Source of the DNA: a virus
Virus record (IMG/VR): IMGVR_UViG_3300035670_000101
Coordinates: 29,395-93,394 of that record
DNA length: 64,000 nucleotides
Strand: one strand, 5' to 3'
Shown here piece by piece: positions 46,315 to 53,492 of the stretch (its first letter is position 1; each line of letters begins with the position of its first letter). The position numbers were made by a program, and so were the translations under genes. The notes under the pieces were generated by a model. The model was not told where the DNA came from and did not search any database. It worked only from the letters and a program-made list of their open reading frames with translations.

Positions 46315-46506
46315 ATGTTTATTGATGATGGAACTATTCACTCATTAATCTCTGATTACTTAAATCAAGAGGAGTGTTTATCTGAAACAGAAATTGTCTC
46401 TGTTGAACAAAATTACATTGATGTTTCTGTTATTGTATGTACTGGTGAATTGGGTAAAGTAAAAAAGAAATATGAGATAAATATTCAATTTAACGAGGTG
46501 TTTTGA
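46315..46506 (+). CDS. small acidic hypothetical protein
   Basis: 63 aa, SD AAAGGAG. Acidic helix followed by beta strands. Unknown family. Confidence 0.58.
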   Translation: MFIDDGTIHSLISDYLNQEECLSETEIVSVEQNYIDVSVIVCTGELGKVKKKYEINIQFNEVF

Positions 46507-46844
46507 TGAAAAAGATTGATGTTTTAAATGTAGATGTTGTTTCAGAAGATTACTTAAAACACAGATTATCTAAAGAGTCCTTCTGGAGTATGCTAAATTT
46601 AGATTGTACTCAAGGTGATTGTAATGGTGATGGTTGTCCTATTAATTATGGCAATGAAACAACAGAAATGTCTCAGAACTATGGTTGTCTACCAGACCCT
46701 CATCAAATTATTAAGATGAGAGCTTTAGAAGGTTTAACTTGGGGTTGTCATGCAAATCCCGACAAACCTTGTGTTAGTGGTGTTAAGTTACTAAAGAGTT
46801 TAGGATTACCGTATAAAGTTTTAGAATTGCAGAAGGTGTGGTAA
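46506..46844 (+). CDS. Cys-rich phage protein
   Basis: 112 aa from ATG 46506 (GAGGTG upstream). Six to seven cysteines in CTQGDCNGDGC, YGCLPDPHQI, WGCHANPDKPC fit a recurring phage family with a G-C-L-P-x-P and W-x-C-H-x-N-P motif, probably zinc-binding. Function unknown. Confidence 0.65.
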   Translation: MKKIDVLNVDVVSEDYLKHRLSKESFWSMLNLDCTQGDCNGDGCPINYGNETTEMSQNYGCLPDPHQIIKMRALEGLTWGCHANPDKPCVSGVKLLKSLGLPYKVLELQKVW

Positions 46845-47107
46845 TGAGTAAAGTGTTTGATATTGATGTTAATGAAATAATTGATGATGAGTTTATGACT
46901 AAAGATGTGTCAGAATTAGTTAAAGGTGATTACTACTTGTTCCATGTAGAACAAGATGGTGATAATTATAAAGCATATTTCTGGAAGGATGGTGTATTGC
47001 TTTGCTCTAGTGGTTGTGGTGAAGTGTTATTTAAACTGGGGTACACTCAAGGTACGTTGCAAGAGTATGTTGATAATCTGTATAATGTAAAGGTGTCTGA
47101 TGATTGA
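46844..47107 (+). CDS. acidic hypothetical protein
   Basis: 87 aa; ATG 46844 overlaps the upstream stop region (GAAGGTG as SD). Acidic with a central beta region. Unknown family. Confidence 0.58.
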   Translation: MSKVFDIDVNEIIDDEFMTKDVSELVKGDYYLFHVEQDGDNYKAYFWKDGVLLCSSGCGEVLFKLGYTQGTLQEYVDNLYNVKVSDD

Positions 47108-47291
47108 CAAATACAACTTAGATAAGGTGTTGCAATTAGAAGTTGATTACACTGTAGAGTTTAACTTTATGGTGTTAGAAGATTCCTTAATGGGTATACA
47201 ACATAAGGATGAAGATTTATTGGTGCTATCATGTATTAAAGATATGATCAGTGTTGATTTAATTACAAAGGAGAGGTGGTTGTTAGAGTAA
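47100..47291 (+). CDS. small acidic hypothetical protein
   Basis: 63 aa, overlapping the upstream gene by 8 bp. Unknown family. Followed by an AT dyad (47300-47318: ATTTAATT, TTT, TATTAAAT). Confidence 0.56.
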   Translation: MIDKYNLDKVLQLEVDYTVEFNFMVLEDSLMGIQHKDEDLLVLSCIKDMISVDLITKERWLLE

Positions 47292-47299
47292 TATATATA

Positions 47300-47318
47300 A
47301 TTTAATTTTTTATTAAAT
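47300..47318. repeat. AT-rich dyad
   Basis: ATTTAATT, TTT, TATTAAAT: near-perfect copy of the recurring intergenic dyad, 54 bp upstream of the promoter at 47372. Confidence 0.5.
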
Positions 47319-47371
47319 ATTATTGATCAAACCTGTTAATTGATAAAGTTAATGGGTTATTTTTATACCTA

Positions 47372-47400
47372 TTGAATTTTAATGTGAAAATTGCTATAAA
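47372..47400 (+). promoter_or_regulatory. sigma70-type promoter with TGC before -10
   Basis: TTGAAT (47372-47377), 17-bp spacer ending TTGC, TATAAA (47395-47400), 38 bp before the GIY-YIG start. Confidence 0.7.
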
Positions 47401-47437
47401 GGATGATTAAGGTATTTTTTAAACAGGAGAGTTTGTT

Positions 47438-48130
47438 GTGTCGTTTTACGAGGAAGATTTCTATTCCCTTTTTGATTCAAGAGGGTTTTTAGCTAAAGAG
47501 AAGGATTACGAATGGTTTGACAAATCATTGATGAGTGTTGGTAAAGGTTATATTGTTTATTTTATGAAATATGATAACGAGATAGTATATATTGGTTCAG
47601 GACAACCTGATAGACCAAAAGACCATTTACAAGGTCATAGTAATGTAAGGTTTTTTAATCGTATGAAACAGAAAGACAGAGAACAGTTCCTCTCTTACGA
47701 TATTGTTAAAACTTTCAACAGTCAGGATATGAGTTTATTCTATGAATCTTTCTGTATCCGTAAATTCAAACCTCCATTCAATAAACTAATGACTTGTCCT
47801 GATGATATGGTTGATGTATTTCAGAAAAGATTCTCCCATCAAGAGGGTTTTACAGAGATCGGTTTTGATGATAAACGATATAAAGCCCACTTATTAAACT
47901 GTTGTGGTTATTCTCAGAAGATTATCTGCAAAGTTTTAGATTATTCAGAGAATACTTTAAGTCGAGTTCTTAAACGTGAATACGAGAATGAGGGTATTGT
48001 GTGCCCATTTGAGTATGTTGGTTTAGATCGAAACATCAAAGTTGATCACGACTTGTTTAAGTATTTTAAAAAAGAGAATGAGGATATTATTAAGTGTGCT
48101 GATTCATATGATAGTATTTTATTTTGGTAA
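47438..48130 (+). CDS. GIY-YIG endonuclease
   Basis: 230 aa from GTG 47438 (AGGAGAG upstream). Residues 37-56 form the GIY-YIG core (GYIVYFMKYDNEIVYIGSG), followed by RPKDHLQGHS with Arg and His, and the metal-ligand Glu in YESFCIRKFKPPFN. The C-terminal 100 residues contain an HTH-like segment (YSQKIICKVLDYSENTLSRVL) likely for DNA recognition. Homing endonucleases of this type spread selfishly or cut rival genomes. It has its own promoter (47372). Confidence 0.85.
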   Translation: MSFYEEDFYSLFDSRGFLAKEKDYEWFDKSLMSVGKGYIVYFMKYDNEIVYIGSGQPDRPKDHLQGHSNVRFFNRMKQKDREQFLSYDIVKTFNSQDMSLFYESFCIRKFKPPFNKLMTCPDDMVDVFQKRFSHQEGFTEIGFDDKRYKAHLLNCCGYSQKIICKVLDYSENTLSRVLKREYENEGIVCPFEYVGLDRNIKVDHDLFKYFKKENEDIIKCADSYDSILFW

Positions 48131-48145
48131 TTTTTAAAATAACAC

Positions 48146-48174
48146 TTGCAGGGGGTGAAATGTTATATCATAAT
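48146..48174 (+). promoter_or_regulatory. sigma70-type promoter for RNA cluster
   Basis: TTGCAG (48146-48151), 17-bp spacer, CATAAT (48169-48174), about 15 bp before the structured RNA and 110 bp before the tRNA. Confidence 0.65.
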
Positions 48175-48190
48175 GAAAGTATAGAGACAA

Positions 48191-48275
48191 GGAAGTTACA
48201 CACTTCACTCTAAACAATTACTCCCTGTCATGAGATTAACTTCCACATGGGATAACGTGGCTACTACGTGAAGTG
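48191..48275 (+). ncRNA. candidate pseudoknotted RNA upstream of tRNA-Thr
   Basis: Two perfect 8-bp helices interleave: GGAAGTTA (48191-48198) with TAACTTCC (48237-48244), and CACTTCAC (48201-48208) with GTGAAGTG (48268-48275). A third short stem CCAC/GTGG (48243-48260) competes with the first. The A-B-A'-B' order defines an H-type pseudoknot or two alternative folds. No ORF. Could be an independent small RNA or a processed tRNA leader. Confidence 0.45.
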
Positions 48276-48283
48276 GCAATTAA

Positions 48284-48357
48284 GCTTGTATAGTTAAATG
48301 GTATAACATCGGTTTTGTAATCCGAAGTTTGAGGTTCGACTCCTTGTATAAGCACCA
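48284..48357 (+). tRNA. tRNA-Thr (UGU anticodon)
   Basis: A 74-nt cloverleaf: acceptor GCTTGTA/TATAAGC (one G-U), D arm GTTA/TAAC, anticodon loop TTTGTAA with TGT at 34-36, T arm TGAGG/CCTTG with loop TTCGACT, discriminator A and encoded CCA. The first anticodon-stem closing pair is T-T. It reads ACA and probably offsets the AT-rich codon use. Confidence 0.9.
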
Positions 48358-48376
48358 ATTTAATAAAATATTAAAT
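48358..48376. repeat. perfect AT-rich dyad
   Basis: ATTTAATA, AAA, TATTAAAT (8-3-8) directly after the tRNA CCA. Could act as a processing or termination signal, or be one of the dispersed dyads. Confidence 0.6.
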
Positions 48377-48384
48377 TATATTAA

Positions 48385-48529
48385 CATAACATCATGCTCA
48401 GGTTGTAGATTTTCGTAGTTCATGGTTAAGTAAAATGGTAGCTCCAGATGAAAATACTATGGCGTTAGACTGATCACCTATACGTGAAATACTGCGAATA
48501 TTGGAGTTCGATTCTCCAGTGATGTTATG
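48385..48529 (+). ncRNA. tRNA-like structured element
   Basis: An 11-bp terminal helix (CATAACATCAT 48385-48395 with GTGATGTTATG 48519-48529, one G-U) encloses a canonical T arm: TGGAG, TTCGATT, CTCCA (48502-48518). The 145-nt length is too long for a simple tRNA, no anticodon loop could be placed and no CCA is encoded. It may be a tRNA with an insertion, a decayed tRNA or a tRNA-mimic RNA. Confidence 0.4.
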
Positions 48530-48560
48530 ATTAATGTGATTATAAATTTAGAGAGATAAC

Positions 48561-48659
48561 ATGAGAACATTAACAACTTGGGAGAAAGTAACCATCTGGG
48601 TTTTAATTGCCTCAGTATTATTTTACTCAATTTACCCGTATTATATTTTCTTATTTTAA
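48561..48659 (+). CDS. 32-aa membrane peptide
   Basis: ATG 48561 follows GAGAGAT. After a short polar start (MRTLTTWEKVT) the rest is a single hydrophobic helix ending YPYYIFLF. It lies between RNA genes and the hydrolase region, so a lysis-related role is possible but unproved. Confidence 0.45.
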   Translation: MRTLTTWEKVTIWVLIASVLFYSIYPYYIFLF

Positions 48660-48716
48660 GAACAAGATTCAGTACTTATCAAATTAACGTTCTGAATTAC
48701 GATTACTCCTAGCAAC

Positions 48717-48803
48717 CTCACACATAGTACACACATCGAATAAAATAAGCCTTACATAATGATTATAAAGGTAAGTCAGTGTACGATTCTCCTGTGTTGT
48801 GAG
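48717..48803 (+). other. possible decayed tRNA-like sequence
   Basis: CTCACA (48717-48722) pairs with TGTGAG (48798-48803), and GTACGATTCTCC (48781-48792) resembles the T arm of the preceding element (GTTCGATTCTCC). CTTAC/GTAAG (48751-48775) forms an internal stem. No complete cloverleaf. Probably a remnant. Confidence 0.25.
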
Positions 48804-48838
48804 TGTTGTGTTTTTATTCTAAATGCAAGGGCAATACA

Positions 48839-49093
48839 ATGTTTGAAATGAAGATATATGTTTCTCATTGGTGTTCTCCTTGTACTCAAACAATTAAGTA
48901 TCTTGATAAGTATTATCCTTACATGAAATATTTAGTTGTTGATGTTGATGAATCTCCAGAAGAAGGGAAGAACAACAAAGTTAAGAATGTTCCAACAATC
49001 TGTTTAGAATCTCAAGGAATAGAGATTGAAAGACATGTAGGTTTCTCTAAAGAGGTTTTGGACATGTTGGTGTTTAAGAGTACGCTTTATTAA
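48839..49093 (+). CDS. thioredoxin/glutaredoxin-like protein
   Basis: 84 aa from ATG 48839. Beta strand KIYVSHWCSPC places the CSPC redox motif at residues 12-15, and NVPTICL carries the cis-proline. A typical small phage thioredoxin-fold protein; it could reduce the phage ribonucleotide reductase in addition to the 9544 glutaredoxin. Confidence 0.82.
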   Translation: MFEMKIYVSHWCSPCTQTIKYLDKYYPYMKYLVVDVDESPEEGKNNKVKNVPTICLESQGIEIERHVGFSKEVLDMLVFKSTLY

Positions 49094-49095
49094 GC

Positions 49096-49120
49096 GGTAC
49101 ACTCTACTGAGTGACCTTTT
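49096..49120 (+). terminator. terminator, with extended -10-like box after it
   Basis: GGT-CACTC (49096-49103, one bulge) pairs with GAGTG-ACC (49109-49116), then TTTT. TGCTATAGA follows at 49122-49130 and may serve as an extended -10 for the hydrolase gene, though no good -35 is seen. Confidence 0.6.
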
Positions 49121-49229
49121 ATGCTATAGAATGGATACAATTGGTGACAGGGGATGTCATCCTAACGATAGTTTACGAATTACACACTTTCCTGTAGACT
49201 ATCATGTTTACATAAAGAGGATAAGTGTT

Positions 49230-49595
49230 TTGATTAGTGAAAGTATATTATGTTTAGCAATGGTTGTATTTCGGGAAAGCAGGTCTGAACCTATAAGTGG
49301 TAAATTCGGAGTTGCTGAGGTCGTACATAATCGTAGTAAGCACCCTGACTACCCCAATACATATTGTGGTGTAGTTAAACAGAAAGGTCAGTTTTCTTGG
49401 TATAAAGGTTCTAATTCTTTGAAACCTCCTAAGTATGAAAAAGAAGCTTGGGATGAGAGCGTTAAAGTAGCTCGGAATTTTTATACAAATAAAACGAATT
49501 ATACAAAAGGAAGTCTTTACTTCAACCATCAACGTCTTGGAGTACGTTTCCAAAAGACATTGAAGGTTAAGATTGGTAATCACGTATTCTTTTAA
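49230..49595 (+). CDS. SleB-type cell-wall hydrolase (probable endolysin)
   Basis: 121 aa from TTG 49230 (AAAGAGG upstream); an ATG at 49131 would add 33 residues unlike the family. ILCLAMVVFRESRSEP, FGVAEVVHNRS, YPNTYCGVV and GQFSWY follow the Hydrolase_2/SleB pattern, with Glu in FRESR as the likely catalytic acid. It degrades peptidoglycan. No signal peptide, so a holin should release it. Located just before the virion genes, away from the spanins at 34 kb. Confidence 0.83.
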   Translation: MISESILCLAMVVFRESRSEPISGKFGVAEVVHNRSKHPDYPNTYCGVVKQKGQFSWYKGSNSLKPPKYEKEAWDESVKVARNFYTNKTNYTKGSLYFNHQRLGVRFQKTLKVKIGNHVFF

Positions 49596-49687
49596 TACAC
49601 TCTGTGAGTTCCCTTGCTTTTAGCAATAAACATAGAGTAGGTTTGATGTTATCCGTTCTGATCAATAAAAACATCAATAAATATTTC

Positions 49688-49710
49688 AGGATGCCTTTGG
49701 TGTCCTTTTT
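49688..49710 (+). terminator. intrinsic terminator before virion module
   Basis: AGGATGCC (49688-49695) pairs with GGTGTCCT (49699-49706) with G-U pairs, then a T run. Confidence 0.75.
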
Positions 49711-49752
49711 GTTTGTTTGGAATTAAAACTTTTTATTTTTAGGATGTAAGTA

Positions 49753-50082
49753 ATGAAGAGTCCGACATTCTCACCTGTTTTTGCATCAATGTATTGCAGT
49801 CTGTGTGAGATAGCTAGGGAAAACGGTTACGCATTAACAGTACATGGTACGATGAATCTTGACTTTGACCTAGTTGCAATCCCGTGGACAGACAATGCTG
49901 TTGATTCAAAAGATTTAGTGCAAAACCTTGCAGAGCACTTAAACATGTTTCTTGGTGTTGCTTTTGAGAAGTTTCACCCCGAACCAGAATTAAAACCTCA
50001 CGGAAGATTGTCGTGGGTTCTGTATTTTGGTAATCATGCGTATATTGATTTAAGCGTTATGCCTAGAATAACAGAAAATTAA
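49753..50082 (+). CDS. conserved phage protein (HGT-x-N-x-DFDL motif)
   Basis: 109 aa, SD AGGATG. VHGTMNLDFDLVAIPW, then KPHGRLSWVLYFG and YIDLSVMP fit a conserved phage protein, often found near terminase genes, with a nucleotidyltransferase-like flavour but no proven activity. Confidence 0.65.
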   Translation: MKSPTFSPVFASMYCSLCEIARENGYALTVHGTMNLDFDLVAIPWTDNAVDSKDLVQNLAEHLNMFLGVAFEKFHPEPELKPHGRLSWVLYFGNHAYIDLSVMPRITEN

Positions 50083-50099
50083 AGTGGGATATAAATAAA

Positions 50100-50498
50100 A
50101 TGGCAGATGAACTAGATAAAATTAAATCAGGACAGCCTGTTAAAGATTACTCATTAAAAACCCTTAAAGCTAAATCCAACCCATTAGTTGCTAAAGCACT
50201 AGCTGTTATGGAAGAGTTTATGGATGACCCTAAAGTAAGCCTCAAAGATAAAGCTGCTATGGGGATGAACATTGTTAAGACACACATTGTAATCTTAGAC
50301 AAGGAAGAAAAAGCCGACTTTCAAAAGATTCACAAGCAAAATGCTGTACTTAAAAACAATCAACTTATACGTCAAGAGCTTGAAGCTGAACACGGTGAAG
50401 GGTATAAGAAGTTAACTGATGCTGAAGAAAACGCAGATATGGATTTAGATATTTACGGGGATTTTGGAGCGATTGACTTCTCAAAACCCGTCAACTAA
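50100..50498 (+). CDS. putative small terminase subunit
   Basis: 132 aa, mostly helical, ending 9 bp before the large terminase gene, which has SD AAGGAGTTG. Position, size and helical charge (residues 20-60 and 65-110) suit a small terminase, but no HTH is clear. Alternative: a packaging-associated protein of unknown role. Confidence 0.5.
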   Translation: MADELDKIKSGQPVKDYSLKTLKAKSNPLVAKALAVMEEFMDDPKVSLKDKAAMGMNIVKTHIVILDKEEKADFQKIHKQNAVLKNNQLIRQELEAEHGEGYKKLTDAEENADMDLDIYGDFGAIDFSKPVN

Positions 50499-50507
50499 GG
50501 AGTTGTA

Positions 50508-51983
50508 GTGAGTGAAGTTTTAAACCCATTTAAACCAAGTAGTCCAAAGCAAGCAGCTTTCTTACAATCAAACTCTTTCTTCACAGTATACGGTGGAGCA
50601 ATGGGATCAGGGAAGACCTATCAAGGACTCCTAAGATTCCTTCGTTGGTGGAAAGACCCTAATTTTGTTGGTGTTGTTGTTCGTAAAAACGCAACATTCT
50701 TAAAACAAGCTGGTGGCGCATTTGATGAAGCTTGTGAGCTTTATAAAAAACTTGACCCTAAATGTTTAATCACAAAACAGCCGATGGTTATCAAGTTCTC
50801 TACAGGTTCTAAAATCTTCTTCACAGGTTACGATGGTCAGGCTGGTCGAGATGCCTTTCAGGGTATTCAGGTATCAGCAATCATGATTGATGAAGGTACT
50901 CAAGTAAGCGAGGAAGATGTACTCTGGATGATGAAACGTCTTCGTGGTAGAGCGAAGATGGATAAGAATATTTGGGTAACTTGTAACCCTGATCCAGACT
51001 CTTATCTGCGGAAGTGGATTGATTGGTACTTATACCCAAAAGAGCACCCTCATGCTGGTCGCCCAGACCCTTCAAAAAGTGGTGTTGAGCGTTGGTATTT
51101 AATGATTGGTGGAGAGATCATCTGGGGACAATCTTGGCAAGAGCTGTTTGATACGCATCATGTTCGTATGGGTAAAAATACTAGCGGACAATGGAACTGT
51201 AATCCAAAGAGTTTTAGATTCATTGGAGCTACGTGTGAAGACAACCCAATCATGTTGCGTGATAACCCTGACTATGTAGGTACTTTATTAGCACAATCCC
51301 CTGTTGAGGTTGAAAGACAGTTCTTCGGTAATTGGGATGTTAGACCTGAAGATAGTGGCTACTTTAAACGCTCTTGGGTAACTATGCTCAACCCTCACAG
51401 TAAAGATGACATGTCCTATCGAAAGGATGTTGTTAAGCGTGTTCGGTGTTGGGATTTAGCTTGCACTCTTCCTAGTGAAAAGAACCCAAATCCCGATTTT
51501 ACTGCTGGTGTCTTAATGGCTAAGACAAAAGATGGTCGGTTCATTATCGAAGATGTTATTCAGGTTCGTAAACGAGAAGGTGAGAACGTTGATTTTATTA
51601 TTAGTGTTGCTAAAGAAGATGCTAAGAAGTTTGGTAATGTTCAAACATATCTACCTCAAGACCCTGCTGAATCTGGAAAGAGTATTAAATTTCAAAGAGC
51701 TAAAGAGTTTGCGAATGCTGGTGTTTCTGTACGCTTTATCAAGGTAAGTACCAAAAAAGGTAAAATTGATAGATTCCTACCATTCTCCGCTTCTGCTGAA
51801 AACGGTATTGTCAGTGTTTTGGTTAATAACGACTGGAACGATATTTATTTTTCTGAACTCGAAGCCTTCGATGGAGTTAGTAGACGTATACATGACGATA
51901 TGTGTGACTCAACTTCTGATGCTTTTAATACCTTAGCAACAACTAAAGAGTATAAAAAACTTAACTTAGCCCTTATAGGATAA
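50508..51983 (+). CDS. terL: terminase large subunit
   Basis: 491 aa from GTG 50508. Walker A GAMGSGKT (about residues 30-37), Walker B region IMIDEGTQ, the coupling VTCNPDPDSYLRKW, and nuclease acidic motifs RCWDLACT and DFTAGVLMAK are all present. It pumps DNA into the prohead and cuts the concatemer. This anchors the late structural operon. Confidence 0.96.
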   Translation: MSEVLNPFKPSSPKQAAFLQSNSFFTVYGGAMGSGKTYQGLLRFLRWWKDPNFVGVVVRKNATFLKQAGGAFDEACELYKKLDPKCLITKQPMVIKFSTGSKIFFTGYDGQAGRDAFQGIQVSAIMIDEGTQVSEEDVLWMMKRLRGRAKMDKNIWVTCNPDPDSYLRKWIDWYLYPKEHPHAGRPDPSKSGVERWYLMIGGEIIWGQSWQELFDTHHVRMGKNTSGQWNCNPKSFRFIGATCEDNPIMLRDNPDYVGTLLAQSPVEVERQFFGNWDVRPEDSGYFKRSWVTMLNPHSKDDMSYRKDVVKRVRCWDLACTLPSEKNPNPDFTAGVLMAKTKDGRFIIEDVIQVRKREGENVDFIISVAKEDAKKFGNVQTYLPQDPAESGKSIKFQRAKEFANAGVSVRFIKVSTKKGKIDRFLPFSASAENGIVSVLVNNDWNDIYFSELEAFDGVSRRIHDDMCDSTSDAFNTLATTKEYKKLNLALIG

Positions 51984-51992
51984 CGATAACAG

Positions 51993-53483
51993 ATGGCAAC
52001 ACAACAAGAGAAAGAGAAGGGTAAAGTACCATCTGAAATTGGAACTACAGGTGTTTATTCAAAGAACATCGGTTCATATTTCGATGAGGGTATTAAAGAC
52101 TTAACCTTTCCACATTCATTAGATACATACGACAAAATGGCAATGGATGTAACAATTGCTTCAGCTTTGAATGCTGTTAATGTTATTGCTAGTCGTGTTC
52201 ACATCTATGTTGAGTCTTATGATCAATCTAACATCCACAAGAAACGTGCTGAATTTGTCATGCAATGCTTAAAGGATTTAGATGATGGAGAAAGTTTAGA
52301 GAACATTGTTCAAAAGGCTTTAACTTTAAATAAATATGGTTTTTCCATTCTTGAGAAAGTCTTTCGTAGACGTAGACATAAGTTTGGCAGTAAGTACGAT
52401 GATGGGAAGATTGGTATTAAAGCACTCCCAATGCGTAACCAACACAGTATTAGTGGTTTTAAGTGGGATGAGAACTTCCGTAAAGTAGAGGGGTTGTATC
52501 AGGCTAATAGACCTAAACCTCCTTCGTATTACAACTACTTTGCTAATAACATTAAAAACCCTTTACTGTTTAAACCCACAGAGAATGATACATTCATTCC
52601 TCGTAATCGCTATCTTCACTTTAAAGCTGACTTATCTAGTGATCTTCCTGAAAGTGTTTCTCCTTTATACGCCTGTTACGGTGGTTGGAGAGAACTTCAA
52701 AGACACAAGGATATGGAAAACATTGCAGCATCTAAGAACATGAATGGTATCTTAGTTGGTCGTATTCCACAAGAGTACCTTGCTGCTGATGCTGATGAAG
52801 ATATGCGTAAAGCTGGTGACATTGTTAAAGGTAGTCTTAGTAAGCTTGCAGTAAATGAGCAAGCAGCTATTGTCCTTCCATCTACACGCTCTGATGATGC
52901 ACATGGTTCTTTAGATTGGGATGTTACAACATTACAGTCCTCTAGCTCTCATGTCACTTCAATCTCAGACATCGTTAAGCGTTTACAGAATGAAATCTTA
53001 CAATTGATGTTTGCTGACATTCTACGTTCTGGTGATGAAGTTACTAACGTTTCTAAGAACAAGAAAAGTATGCTGAACATGCTTGTAGAGACAAGAGTTC
53101 AAGAAGTATTACGAGTTCTTAATAATGACTTGATTCCAGAGTTATTCAGACGCAACGGATGGGATGATTCAAAACTACCTACATTACGTTATGGTGAGCT
53201 TGAAGAAGTAGATATGGCAGTATTTGCTAAAGCAATGCAGCAACTTAAAGCAACTAAACTTATCCCTGTTACTCCTAACGTTATCAATCGTGTTCTTGAG
53301 ATCATGGGATTCACTTATCGTGTTCCTGATGATATGACTAAAGAAGAACTTGATGAGATTCTCGGAACGAATGATGATGATGATTCAAGAAGTGGAGATG
53401 GACTTTCTAAAGGCTCAGGTAACGGTACGTCAGATAATGTTTCAGAAGCTGATCCTAACGCAAACAATTTAAATAAAAACTAA
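51993..53483 (+). CDS. portal protein (DUF935/Mu gp29-like)
   Basis: 496 aa directly after terL. TIASALNAVNVIASR, YGFSILEKVFR and the RRRHKFGSKYDDG region, plus CYGGWRELQRHKDMENIAASK, agree with DUF935-type portals. Acidic, Ser/Gly/Asn-rich C-terminus. Forms the dodecameric DNA channel. Confidence 0.85.
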   Translation: MATQQEKEKGKVPSEIGTTGVYSKNIGSYFDEGIKDLTFPHSLDTYDKMAMDVTIASALNAVNVIASRVHIYVESYDQSNIHKKRAEFVMQCLKDLDDGESLENIVQKALTLNKYGFSILEKVFRRRRHKFGSKYDDGKIGIKALPMRNQHSISGFKWDENFRKVEGLYQANRPKPPSYYNYFANNIKNPLLFKPTENDTFIPRNRYLHFKADLSSDLPESVSPLYACYGGWRELQRHKDMENIAASKNMNGILVGRIPQEYLAADADEDMRKAGDIVKGSLSKLAVNEQAAIVLPSTRSDDAHGSLDWDVTTLQSSSSHVTSISDIVKRLQNEILQLMFADILRSGDEVTNVSKNKKSMLNMLVETRVQEVLRVLNNDLIPELFRRNGWDDSKLPTLRYGELEEVDMAVFAKAMQQLKATKLIPVTPNVINRVLEIMGFTYRVPDDMTKEELDEILGTNDDDDSRSGDGLSKGSGNGTSDNVSEADPNANNLNKN

Positions 53484-53492
53484 GGGGAAATA

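Noticed and set aside
48180-48530. tmRNA
   Set aside because: There is no tag-coding frame ending in a typical Ala-rich peptide and no CCA-ended Ala-type acceptor; only a T arm is recognisable.
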